Of a DNA stretch of 64,000 nucleotides, positions 10,084 through 20,830 are shown one piece after another. Position numbers and translations under genes: made by a program. Position 1 is the first letter of the stretch. Each line of letters begins with the position of its first letter. Below the pieces are notes generated by a model that worked only from the letters and a program-made list of their open reading frames with translations, ran no database searches and was not told the origin of the DNA. The stretch is from Fragilaria crotonensis (lineage: Eukaryota > Bacillariophyta > Fragilariophyceae > Fragilariales > Fragilariaceae). The stretch spans positions 1 through 64,000 of the forward strand of contig JAKSYS010000087.1 in NCBI GenBank assembly GCA_022925895.1, in the 5' to 3' direction.

Positions 10084-11570
10084 GTGCGAACGGTAATGAA
10101 ACGGATCCCCCAAAGGATTCGACTTTCTCAACTGTGGTGTCACACCGTCCGGCTCTTCTTCTTGATGGCAGCACTTCACGATACGGACATATTATTGGCC
10201 GACATTCAGAACGCCTATCTGAATGCTCCGGTGAGGGAGACGAAGTTATACACTATAGCGGGTAAGGAGTTTGGTCCCAAGAATGAAGGACGTCCGGTAA
10301 TGCTCGTGCGTGCACTTTATGGGTTGCGGAGCAGCGGCAAGTCCTTTCGTGACTTTCTCGCAAATAATCTTCGAGAGATGGGGTACGTAAGTACTAAGGT
10401 ACCAGACCTGGACCTGTGGATGATGCCAGACACTAAAACTGATGGTACGGAATACTACTGATACGTTATATTCTATGTTGATGATGTAGCGGTTACAATG
10501 GAGGAACCCAAGCGGTTTATGGACGAGCTAGGGCTACGGTTCACTTTGAAGGAAGGAAGTGTGCAGGAACCAATACTGTATTTGGGAGCCGACGTTATGA
10601 AGTGGTATATCGCTGAGTCAGACGAACCGGGAAAGGTTCGATGGGCATTGGCGTCTACGAAATATACAAGTAGTGCAATCGCTGACCTTGAGACTGAAGT
10701 AGATTCAATAGGGAAGCGACTTGTTCCCACAAAGGTTGTTACTCCACTTGCCAGTGCTTACCGGCCGGAGCTGGACCAAACGACGCAGTTGAATGCCGGC
10801 GAGAGGCAGAACTACTATCAGGGGCTGATAGGAATACTCCGTTGGATATGCGAACTGGGACGGCTTGATATACTTATGCCGGTCTCAATGATGTCTCGAT
10901 ATTTGGTGGCTGCTAGAAAAGGCCATTTGGATCAACTGTTTCATATTTTTGCATATTTGAAGCGATATCATTCGTCGATGATGGTCTTTGACGATACGGA
11001 ACCTGCCTTTGACGAGAGGAGGTTTAAGGTTTGTGATTGGAGTGAATACTATCCTGGTGCTAAGGAAGCTTTGCCTCCGGATATGCCAACACCGCGAGGA
11101 CGTTCCGTCGTGATGTCTTGCTTCGTCGACGCTGATCATGCGGGTGCAGAGTTACGAGACGATCGCACACGGGTGTGATCATTTTCGTGAATCAAGCTCC
11201 AATATTGTGGTATTCAAAAAGACAGAATACGGTAGAGTCCTCAACCTTCGGATCGGAGTTTGTTGCAATGCGGATTGCAATCGAAATGATTGAGGGACCA
11301 CGTTATAAGCTGAGGATGATGGGTGTAGGGATCGATGGACCGTGCAATGTGTTTTGCGATAACAATGCAGTGGTGCTGAATTCTGCTAACCCGGAATCCA
11401 TGTTGAAGAAGAAGCATGCGGCTATCAATTATCATCGGGCGCGGGAAGCAATCGCAGCGGGAGTGATTAGAGTTGCAAAGGATAACACGGCGACGAATAT
11501 TGCCGATTTGTTAATGAAATGTTTACCTGGTCCGACCTTACGCGAGCATGCGGGTCGGATATCATGGTGA
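10084..11570 (+). mobile_element. Broken Ty1/copia retrotransposon fossil (reverse transcriptase to RNase H)
   Basis: Parts recognised in order are the later portion of a copia reverse transcriptase (DILLADIQNAYLNAPV, LYGLRSSGKSFRDFL and a YVDD box) and an RNase H region (DADHAG, then ESSTFGSEFVAMRIAI and DNNAVV). Gag, protease, integrase and LTRs were not found, so it is 5'-truncated. It carries about two breaks in the remaining coding part. It differs strongly from the whole-looking copia element at 22-28 kb and so belongs to another, older lineage. Confidence 0.88.
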
Positions 11571-11913
11571 ACGATGTGCTCCGGCACAACCCCTTTTCTA
11601 TTAATACCGAGGTTCCCAAAATGGTGCCTCAGGCCTCTGTTGGGTGATGACTGTTCCGAGGCAAATTGATCCGCGTATACCACGTATCAATTTGTGGGGA
11701 CTATTAAGTTTGGCTCGTGCTATCGTGTTTTCAGGCTACTGCTTATGCATGACCGTAGTGGACATGTCCATACGGTAGCAATTTGAACAGTAGAGAAACT
11801 CGACATCATGCACTTATATTCTTTTAATCCTATTTTAATACCGATGACCGTATACATATGCGTTTTTTACAATTGATTACTTGAGCGCAACTCGTAAGAA
11901 ATCACAAGCTACC
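11571..11913. other. Intergenic, possible tail of the copia fossil
   Basis: No gene seen. The first 100 or so bases may be 3' sequence of the fossil, but no LTR partner is present. Confidence 0.35.
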
Positions 11914-12837
11914 TTATGACTTGAAGTAGCTGATGTTAGTCATTCCGCGTTGTTGGTACCAATCGATGCATTGTTGTGCATGTGCACCTTCTGGGATCGG
12001 TGTGTAGTGTGCCACAGGGGAGTGTTCTTCCATTGACACTCGACACTGTCGTAAGGGTTGTGGAGTGGCACCTGGAAGCCACCTGTCCCGGCCAAGGCGC
12101 ACGACCGACGCAAAGGTACGGTTGTTCATCCCCTCAGCATTTCCTTCTCCCGTCGCGTCATTAGACTCATTCCAGAAAATATCACGGGGGATTACCGACG
12201 GTCGAAAGGCGATAAAGTCTGAATGGATTAGGTAGCCAGTATCGTTGCAATGCGTTGCTCCCTTACATACTTCATAGCAGTCGACAAAGATCCCGTCAAC
12301 CTCTGCGTCTGGTATTGTCGACAAAATGTACGTGTCATTTCTGATGATGACATCGGGGTTAACACGGACTACCCAATCGTACCCTTGAAACCATCCCTGC
12401 TTATCTCCCTCCGCCATGGCTGCAATTGCCCCATTCTGATATCCTATGTTTAATGAGTGATGCACAGTAATGTTCTTGCCGTAGAAAACCTGTCGCAGCA
12501 GAGCTTCATTGTAATTTCGACGTTCTTGGTCACCATTTAGGAAGACCGTAACATCTGCCATTCTTACAAGCTTGGAGTTGGCAATGGTGTACGGCCAGCA
12601 CCCCTCCAAGAGCGCTTCATGCTGAGGAGACATATGCGTTGTAATGTAGAGCAAAACACGGGGACCTCTTGGCTCTTTCGCTTTTATCGATGGCGGAGGC
12701 GCTTTACCCTCAAGAACCGATTTCAAATTCAAATAATGAAGCGAAGGAGATACAACAAGGAACACCACGCACAAAGCAAAAAAAGCCTTCTTGGCATACT
12801 TTTCCCACGTCCTGTTACGGACTTGAGTGAATTTCAT
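11914..12837 (-). CDS. Type II membrane protein, putative glycosyltransferase-like
   Basis: A 307-residue protein from the ATG at 12837. A spliced leader (intron about 12961-12872, GTAAGT...TTGCAG) precedes it, and no in-frame upstream ATG was found, so the intron lies in the 5' UTR. Residues about 15-40 form a signal anchor (AFFALCVVFLVVSPSLHYL). The lumenal part opens with VLLYITTHMSPQHEALLEGCWP and holds GYDWVVRVNPDVIIRNDTYI, whose Asp/Asn residues resemble the DxD region of small Golgi transferases. VDGIFVDCYEVC and HSDFIAFRPSVIP follow. Several NxT/NxS sites and paired Cys fit a secretory-pathway lumenal domain. The transferase assignment rests on this pattern and is tentative. Confidence 0.6.
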   Translation of the reverse strand: MKFTQVRNRTWEKYAKKAFFALCVVFLVVSPSLHYLNLKSVLEGKAPPPSIKAKEPRGPRVLLYITTHMSPQHEALLEGCWPYTIANSKLVRMADVTVFLNGDQERRNYNEALLRQVFYGKNITVHHSLNIGYQNGAIAAMAEGDKQGWFQGYDWVVRVNPDVIIRNDTYILSTIPDAEVDGIFVDCYEVCKGATHCNDTGYLIHSDFIAFRPSVIPRDIFWNESNDATGEGNAEGMNNRTFASVVRLGRDRWLPGATPQPLRQCRVSMEEHSPVAHYTPIPEGAHAQQCIDWYQQRGMTNISYFKS

Positions 12838-12871
12838 TTTTAGAGCGCCTCTGGAGCAAAGGAGGTTTGAT

Positions 12872-12961
12872 CTGCAAACAATATCGCAACAACTATCACA
12901 CAATACCAAAAGCAGTAACATCAACAATTTCAAAAAGAACGGGAAATAAAACATCACTTAC
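12872..12961 (-). other. 5' UTR intron of the putative glycosyltransferase gene
   Basis: GTAAGT donor at 12961 and TTGCAG acceptor ending at 12872, 90 bases. The leader exon upstream holds a short ATG frame that ends just before the main ATG and could act as an upstream ORF. Confidence 0.6.
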
Positions 12962-13978
12962 CCGCTCCACCGCTTAGCAAGTTGCTCTCCGGGACGAAGC
13001 CAGTCGACATGATTCAAGTTTCAATTATCAATTATTTGTCGCTGATGCTTCTCTGTTGCATTAGCATTTACGCTCTAGAGTGATGCGGTCATCGATACGA
13101 ACCGGACTCGGGAATCGGGAATCAGTCATCGACGGGTGCACGCTTATACATGTACGTGTAACTATGTCATACAATGTGTACATGTTTAACCCCAAACATC
13201 AAAAATCGTAGGACAAAAAAGAGGACAAATTTTGGCGACACTCGCTAACTCCAGATTTCAAGTTCAAACAAAATCGTAGTCGTACCTGGAGGTTCCGGAA
13301 TATCTTCTTTTCGACGCTTTTGTCGACCGACATGAAAATAAGTGAAAACGATTACGACGAGTTTAGTGTTTTCCAACGGAATTTCGCATTTGACATGCTA
13401 ACTAATTTTTTTTATTTGATATGAGTACACCTATCTAAATTCTCCGTAGTCATGGAATAGTAGAAATGAACGAAAGACAAATTCGGCTCGAAAAAAATGA
13501 AAGAAGGAATGGAAAAATGCATTGGTAACGACTGGTATGACAATCCGATGAATGAATTCTTCACATTTAATTCTTATGGAATTACTTGAGATACTCCGAT
13601 GCATTCGAATGGAATCTCTTAATTAGGAATCGTCAAGATACATATGTTTTCGAGCTGTTTCTTAAATTTTCTTAAGTTTTCTCAAACTTTCTTAAGAAAC
13701 TTTAAGAAGATTTGAGTTGCTTATAAAATCTCAAATAATCTACGTGAACCTGGTAATAAAATTGCGCCTTCTTAAATTTTCTTAAATAATCTCAAACTTT
13801 CTCAATCGGACGTGAGAAAAAAGAAGTTTCTCATATTTTCTTAAACTTTCTCATTCTTTATCAACTTTACTTAACGCAAGATTCCTATCTGTAACTCTTG
13901 TTCGAAAACAATTTGTCCGAACGATAGTCTGCCAACTAGGACAAAATGAAATCTCTATATTGTAGAACAAGCTCGAGA
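12962..13978. other. AT-rich intergenic with clustered CTTAA(A/G)TTTTC patches
   Basis: No gene. Between about 13655 and 13870 short variants of TTTCTTAAATTTTCTTAA and TTCTCAAACTTTCTTAA recur many times, probably a degenerate satellite-like patch. Confidence 0.5.
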
Positions 13979-14351
13979 GTTCAAAGCAGGCTGTGTTATT
14001 TGGGGAACTTTTCCTTATTTAGGGAGATTTCTCCCCATTAAACTTTTCAAAAGTTCCCGAAATAAGATTCGTAAATCATGTAGAATTCAGTACTCCGAGT
14101 GCATTTTAATCGACTTCACCTCGCACTCGAACCGTCAAACTGTAGATTGGTACTGTCATACTGATGTTTCAGTACTGTATCAGATCATTGATGTACTGAA
14201 TGCCCACGTAGAAATCACGTAGGACGTGCACTGTACAGTGTACTGTATGGTTCCCCATTAAAGTTCCCGAATAAACATTTTAAAATATCCCCAAATAAAC
14301 TATTTGGGGATCGTAGGGAGAAACCCCGAAATAACACAGCCTGGTTCAAAG
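13979..14351. mobile_element. Short non-autonomous hAT-like element (MITE) with 8-base target duplication
   Basis: The element spans 13987-14343 (357 bases). Left end CAGGCTGTGTTATTTGGGG and right end, reversed, CAGGCTGTGTTATTTCGGGG are near-perfect inverted repeats. The flanks carry the identical 8-mer GTTCAAAG at 13979-13986 and 14344-14351. CAGG ends plus an 8-base duplication place it with hAT elements. It has no coding capacity and would need a transposase in trans. Confidence 0.9.
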
Positions 14352-14762
14352 GTTAAGATGATATCGGTCGGACATAAATAGTTAATAGCCAAACAGATTA
14401 TACATAGTCATTCTCGTTTTATACATAAAAAGGCGCTGAGGTGCGTCACGTTTTGACATGAGATCTGCTCGTGAATTATAGAATTTCGTGGTTGAGACAT
14501 TTTCAATATGCACTGACAAATTCCACGAATCCTGCTTGGAGTACGATTAACGAAGTAGAGAAGGAATTCCGGAACCTCCTGGTACATCTTGTTCCTGACT
14601 GTTGTCTTATCGTTCTAATCTTGCTGTTGGTAAGTTACCTGGTATGAATAGTTGTTTTTGATCTCGATAGGATATAAACATGGGCTCAATCTTTAAATAA
14701 AGACAAAATTATCTTATTATTAAAAAAAAATAGCTCGAGTACGTTCGTGTTTTTATGATATA

Positions 14763-14965
14763 CTAGTGGGTACCTCACATTTGATCGGAGTGTCTACTAC
14801 AGGAAACTGGACGTACAGTACCCCCAACCTGGTCGTACTGGTCGTTTATGTACTGTAGACCTGTAGTACATGTAATCCACGTAACAGTACAACAGTACCC
14901 CAGAGTGGTCATACTCCGTAACAGACGCACGCACGCATGCACACACGCACGCACACAATTAATTT
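14763..14965 (-). repeat. Dispersed repeat B, inverted copy
   Basis: The reverse complement matches 6985-7216: GGGTACCTCACATTTGATCG, CCCCAACCTGGTCGTAC, CCCCAGAGTGGTCATACTCC and a GCACGCACGCA microsatellite ending in ACACAATTAATTTATAA. Confidence 0.75.
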
Positions 14966-15096
14966 ATAACTAGTGGGTACGAGTACCTCCCAATTGGTCG
15001 GACTTTTGGAATACGTGTACGGTAGATGGGTTGTGCACGGTTGTGTGTACTGTTTGTTCAGTTCAGTACCTGGTACTATACGCAAGTAGTGCAGTA

Positions 15097-16431
15097 CCCC
15101 AGAGCAGGCCTCATTATTTTCGTGTAAACACGAAAATAACGAAAATAGCTGTTTTCGGTAGTTTTGAAAACTTATTTTCGGCTTAAATTCGGTAGTAGTT
15201 GTTTGTCGCTGTTTACTCACCATTAAATGCCATAAATTTCCACTTTTCTTTCCAAATGAACTTATTACAAAGTGTACCCACTCTCCATGGTTCTGCATTG
15301 TATGCATTTGTTGAATTCATTCCAAAGATCACTGTTAATTGTTAATTGTACATTTCCATGCGTATCCCTTTGCTGTCCCAGTCAGGAGGGCAAAGCTAGA
15401 TTCCACCAAGCTCATGTTGGACATACATTAGCAAAGCCACCATGATATTCTTTCACTGGATTCTACTCTTAAGCTAGTTGGCCCAAACATTCTTTTAACT
15501 GCTTTGTGCTTTGCGCTTCGCATTCTCAGCAATTAATCAGCATCTGCTGTTGCTCGTCCTGTCAAGCCAATACCAACTTCCACCCCACTACAGCTCTGCT
15601 GCAGAATTGTCACCAGCAGTAACATGACATGCACTGTCAGAGATCAACTCATTAACATGAGCTTCTATTGTTCTTCTCTTGTTGGCGATCCTGTTTTTGA
15701 ACACAACCCTAAAGCTAGCTACTAGTACTAGATCTTGCTGTTCTCCATTTGTCGACCATGATTTTCTTGGCACCATGTTTTCATCAAGAAGGAGAAAACT
15801 TTGCTCTTCTGCATGATCTGATTCGTGATCCTTGCTTCTGGTTGTACTTTGTTACTTTAGGTTCATTGTTGCATGTGTTGCAGTCAAGGTGAAGATCTCT
15901 TCTTCTCATAGTGGTATGTGCTGTGATGAACTCATTATCTTCCATTGCCCACTATGGTGCATGTTGCTTTTGAATATGGCAAACAAAGCAATTAATCAGT
16001 GCACCATGGAGCTATGTTTTATGCTTTTATTACATATTTGTTGCCCTCTTGTACTTGGGATCAGGAATGCAGCATCATTGCTGCCACTGCCAAAGTTTGT
16101 ACACAGATATCATACCATACACTACACATCATTTGACATGAGATGACCTCCACAAATCTGCAAAGCATACTTCAGAGATCAATCCTGATGGAATTTCAAA
16201 GCATCCATGGCCTTCTTGGGTGTCATGGTGAGTACTTTGTAACTTCAGAATTTTAAAATCACTAGTTTATCACTATCCCTTTGACTGTCAAAGTTTGAGC
16301 ATTTTTAACACGGCGTTGTACGAGAGAAAAGTGCCACGTCACCGTTATTTTCGGTAGTTTCGCAGACCTTAATTTCGGCAAAACTACCGAAAATAAAAAA
16401 AAACACGAAAATAATGAGGCCTGCCCCAGAG
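15097..16431. mobile_element. Non-autonomous hAT-like element, 1.3 kb, with 8-base target duplication
   Basis: The element spans 15105-16423 (1319 bases). Its ends are inverted copies of CAGGCCTCATTATTTTCGTG, with further sub-terminal TTTTCGGTAGTTT motifs on both sides. The 8-mer CCCCAGAG flanks it at 15097-15104 and 16424-16431. It sits inside a copy of dispersed repeat B: without it and one CCCCAGAG, the flanks read as the GTACCCCAGAGTGGTCA string found elsewhere in the window. The interior has no transposase. The longest frame (15832-16146) has no recognisable domain. Confidence 0.9.
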
Positions 16432-16863
16432 TGGTCACACTCCGTAACAGACGCACGCACTCACGCAACTACGTATATGCAAATCTTACCGACATCGCTT
16501 ACGGAATACTCCAGTATGCATGTATGACGTATGACATATACAATATACAGTACTCCCGAGTATGAGACAGTATTCATTTGATCCAGTACCCCAGAGTGGT
16601 CATACTCCGTAACAGACGCACGCACACACGCACGCACGCACACAATTAATTTATAATATAGTAGGATATAGTAGGATAATTGTGTAACACTCTACCGGTT
16701 GCCTATATGGCTGAAGCCAGACGCTCAAAGATCCAAATCAAAAAAATTTCACGGTACCCCAGTACTTGTACGCAACTTTCAGGACTACAGTAGATTATGT
16801 CATCACGCTGTTGCGCCCTCCATCATGGATGAATCGACATCCTGGTTTTGGTGAATAGAGACC
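16432..16863. repeat. Dispersed repeat B remnants
   Basis: CCCCAGAGTGGTCAtACTCC with a following GCACGCAC microsatellite occurs at about 16424-16470 and again at 16585-16675, the latter ending in TTTATAATATAGTAGGAT, as in the mirror of 6963-6990. The remainder to 16863 should hold the promoter of the downstream transporter. Confidence 0.65.
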
Positions 16864-18485
16864 ATGGAAGACTCTAACCAATTCCCTCCGCAACTTCTCG
16901 TCTCGCCGGCGTCAAGTGCCGAGAACTATGGTTCCTTGAAGTTAGTGAACACGGAAGCCCAAAAACAACAACAACATAAACAACAATCGGACGAGACAAC
17001 CGAACTGCTCGACAACGACCATGGTCGTGATCGTTCCTACTCAATCGACGATTGGAATAACAGTGGCACTGCCACAATTGGGAATGAAATCTTGAATCTT
17101 CTCAAGAATATTGTCGGATCGGGTGGATTCTCCTTGCCGGCCGGGATTGCAGCCTTTGCCAATGCACCTTCGGCGATAGTTCCGACCACTGTCGTCATTG
17201 TCGTCCTCGGCGTTATCACCGCCTATTCCTTCTCATTGCTGGGACGAATCTGTTCCGTCACGCGAAGCACCACGTACCAACAAGCCTGGGATCGAAGTTT
17301 CGAAAGTCCAAACCATAATCATGGCTCCAATTTCCAAACTGCGGTAGGAATGGTCGTGACCGCAAAAGCCATTGTGGGGTGTTGGTCCTATAGCATCATT
17401 ATTGGATCAACGTGTCAACCACTCCTCAGCTTCTTTCTGGAACTATCGAAAACGGAGACATTAATAGCAATTGTGGTGCTTGTCCTCCTGCCGCTCTGCC
17501 TTGCTGAGAATTTGGGATCTCTGGCTGGTTTCAGTTTCATTGGACAACTTGGAACGACGCTGTCGGCATTTACCATGATCCTACGATATTTTGATGGTTC
17601 TTATCAACAGGGCGGAAGGTTTTACGATAATATGAAGCCTGATCTACAACCTAGTTTTGGTGACAAAGGGTGGGCTAGCTTCTTTACACCTCAGAGTCTT
17701 ATTTTGGTTTCAATACTTTCGCAAGGGTACGTCGTTCATCGAGTAGTCCTTCTGATTCGCTTTCTTCGATTCTCAATCAAATCTTCCTCCCCTCACCAGA
17801 TACGTAGCGCACTACAAGTAAGCATCATGGCATGATCATGTTCCCCTGTTGGGTGTCACCTAACTCCTTCTGGTTTTTTTATTCTCATAGCGCCCCAAAA
17901 TATTTCCATGAATTGAGAGACCGCTCAACCAGACGTTTCAATATCGTCGTGAACGTATCCTTCTTTTGTGCTGGCGCCACCTACATGATCATTTCATCCC
18001 TCGGATTTTTAACATTTGGAGAGCACTCTGCTGGATTCATTCTCGACAATTACTCCAACGACGATCGGTGGGCATCTGCCTCTCGACTGGGAGTGGCGCT
18101 TGCTGTTCTCTTTTCGTATCCATTAGTATTTCTCGGTGCTCGTGAAGGTTTTGTTGCCTTGATGGTTGCCCATTCTGCGCCTACCGATGCAGTTCCGAAT
18201 CGCAAACTAATTACGGTCGTTCTGATCGCCACCATTACGGCCTTGGCCATACTGATGCCGAACCTAACCTTTGTCCTATCCTTCGGTGGTGCAACCCTGT
18301 CCTCGTGCATCATTTATATCTTCCCATCACTCATGTTCCAAGCGTTGGTCCGTAATAACTGCTACTCACTTCAAATGTCCACGTCCAGCGACTGGGATAT
18401 AAAGAAATCAGTCGCCATGATGTGGATGGGAGTTGGCTTGGGGATTTGTGGTGCTGTTGTTTCTGTTGTACGGACCTATTTCTAA
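16864..18485 (+). CDS. AAAP-family amino-acid transporter (SLC38/AVT-like), three exons with a microexon
   Basis: Exons 16864-17726, 17800-17817 and 17891-18485 give 491 residues. Both introns are 73 bases (GTACGT...CACCAG and GTAAGC...TCATAG). An N-terminal Gln-rich cytosolic tail precedes the family opening TIGNEILNLLKNIVGSGGFSLPAG, which holds the substrate-contact GSGGFSLP turn in TM1. About eleven hydrophobic helices follow. The 18-base middle exon encodes the end of the conserved block GYVAHYNAPKYFHEL, so skipping it would remove a core motif but keep the frame. Relatives are proton- or sodium-coupled amino-acid carriers of the vacuole or plasma membrane. Substrate is unknown. The last codons and UTR are duplicated downstream. 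Confidence 0.88.
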
Positions 18486-18670
18486 ACTTTGGGCGCCATC
18501 CGTTGTGAGTGACTAATTGATTAATGCAATTAGCACATCAACCATTATGATTGTGTTGCTACGTGCTGTTGTTTCTGTTGTTCGGACCTATTTCTAAACT
18601 TTGGGCGCCATCCGTTGAGAGTGATGAACTAATTGAGTAATGCAATTAGCAAATCAACCATTATGATGGT
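18451..18670. repeat. Tandem duplication of a gene 3' end
   Basis: The block 18446-18556, including the last codons and stop of the transporter, recurs at 18562-18670 with few changes (shared core CGGACCTATTTCTAAACTTT, then GGGCGCCATCCGTTG and ATGCAATTAGCA). Unit length is about 115 bases. Confidence 0.85.
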
Positions 18671-18994
18671 GGTGGTGTAGCATCCGCGTTGGGTTGGGAG
18701 TTGGGAGATGAATTACATTATATCCTTCACCAGACCTCGTTTCGTATATACAAGCATGAGGTAGCAATTTACTTTACGAGCTCCTACAAGGTAGTGCGTT
18801 CCATTACTCTGACTGTCTCTTGACATTGCACAGTATCCCCCTCGTAATACAGTACTGTATATGGTCCTTCGGCGTCTTCTGGTTCCCATTGCCCAATGCG
18901 CCTGGGATATGGCGGCATGGCGGCACGAGAAGAGCAAACGGGAGACATAGTGAAGAATTGAAACAACCTGGTATCACCTCGGAAACTAGACGCC

Positions 18995-20776
18995 ATGGAC
19001 TTTATTTCGATAGCGGACACCGCATGGAGTTTGCATCGTAAGCTTGCGAGTGGTAATAGTGGAGAGGATGACGACTTTGCCGAGATTTCTGGCGGCGGCA
19101 GCGATTCACTGTCATCGGCATCAACATCGGGACAAACCCTTGGTTTGGACACATCTTCCATTCATGTTGCGCAGGATGAGATTAGTGTCCTGACTGGCGA
19201 TCAAACTCGTCCTTTCTTATCTCCATCAGCGGAAGCCGAACTACTCCTTCTTGCAACCAATTTCCTTCTTTGTAAGTGCTTTTGTTGTTTTTGTTTTTGT
19301 TGCTGTTCTTTGATCTTTCCTTTGCCTGAAACTCTGAATACAGTGTAGCCGGCGCAAACAATATGCTCACCTGTTGATAACGTTCAGATGTTGCCATGGT
19401 GATCATCACGGCCATGATTGCGAAACTGTACTTCCCAGAGTGTTTGGAGACACGTCGTGGCGAAGCACCTGCTCCACGATCATACGCGTATCGCATGGTG
19501 GATGGACAAAACGAATTAATCGAGCATGAAGAGGATGATAGCGACGGTGCTGAACAGGACGAATACCTAGATTCAGGCGACGAGCAAGATCCAATTAATA
19601 GAATGTATCCCACCCCGAACTTTACAACGAGACCAGCCTTGGAGTTTGACCAAGAAACCATGTCCAAGGCCCAGGTGTTGAAGCGCCTACTGTTTTGTTC
19701 TCTCATGCTGAACATTACGTTTGTCACGTGGGGTCTCTTGCAGGAGCGCATGCTCACTCGCCGCTATCCGCGAATAACGGGAGAGTACTTTACGTATTCC
19801 TATGCTCTTGTCTTTACCAACCGATTCTGGACGCTCATTATTTCAAGCCTATTTTGGATCTATCTCAAGCCGCGTCGCTCGCGCTCGACCGTCATTTACG
19901 AATACTCGTTCCCGAGCATTAGCAACATGTTGAGTTCGTGGTGCCAATATGAAGCCTTGCGATATGTGTCGTTTCCCGCAACAACTCTCTTCAAGTCGTT
20001 CAAGTTGGCACCAGTCATGGCCATGGGCAAGATTTTGGGCAACAAGACGTGTGAGTCTGCCTACGTTTTTGTGTGCTCGTAAACATAACTTCCCATCGTT
20101 GCTCACAATTCCACCATCTTGCACAGACCCAACATACGACTACTTTGTTGCACTCGTCATTGGTGTTGGAATCACTTTCTTCATGTCATCCAGTGACGAT
20201 TTGAAATTCGGATACGACATTTACGGAGAAGCGAGTGCAACATGGACGGGTGTTATGCTCCTGTTCCTGTACCTCTTTTTTGATTCCTTCACATCGCAGT
20301 GGCAATCTCGCATGTTTCAGCGTCATCGTGACTTGTCCATGGTGGAGCTCATGTTTGCCACGTCGGCCTTTTCCACTGTCCTGGCCTTTGTCACCTTGCT
20401 CCACACGAAAGAATTGACACCAGCACTCTCGTTCATTACCAACCACCCCGAAATTCATTTGCACTTTTTCGCATTTTCCATTTGCTCCACGATTGGTCAG
20501 ATTTTCATTTTCTACACTATCAAGAACTTTGGTGCCGTCGTCTTTACCTTGATCATGACGACTCGCATTTTGTTGAGCATTGCCTTCTCGTGTATCTTGT
20601 ACGGACATGAAGTTACGGGCGTTGGCTTTATGGGCCTCATGATGGTGATGGGCGCCGTTTTGTACCGCATCAAGCGCAAGGCGGAGGGTCAGAAAATATT
20701 GAAATGGCAGGGTATGGACGACAATGACAAGGAGCAAGAATTGGTACAAGAATGGCATGAACATGTCGATATGTAA
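18995..20776 (+). CDS. PAPS/nucleotide-sugar transporter (SLC35B2/B3-like), three exons
   Basis: Exons 18995-19271, 19388-20050 and 20127-20776 give 529 residues. Introns are GTAAGT...TTCAG (116 bases) and GTGAGT...CACAG (76 bases). The start ATG lies in a good CGCCATGG context. After an acidic N-terminal half, about ten hydrophobic segments follow. Diagnostic stretches are WGLLQERMLTRRY, FTYSYALVFTNRFW, SNMLSSWCQYEALRYVSFPA and FKSFKLAPVMAMGKILGNKT, which match the adenosine 3'-phospho-5'-phosphosulfate transporters of the Golgi/ER. Such carriers import PAPS for sulfotransferases. The C-terminal LMMVMGAVLYRIKRKAEGQK helix ends with a basic cytosolic tail. Precise substrate among SLC35B members is inferred. 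Confidence 0.9.
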
Positions 20777-20830
20777 AAAGCCAGTGTAAACGGGGTAAAA
20801 AGTCGGAATTACTTGTACTGTGTCACGTCT

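Noticed and set aside
15832-16146. Open frame of 104 codons inside the third hAT-like element, Cys- and Leu-rich.
   Set aside because: It has no resemblance to a transposase or other family; length is compatible with chance in this element.
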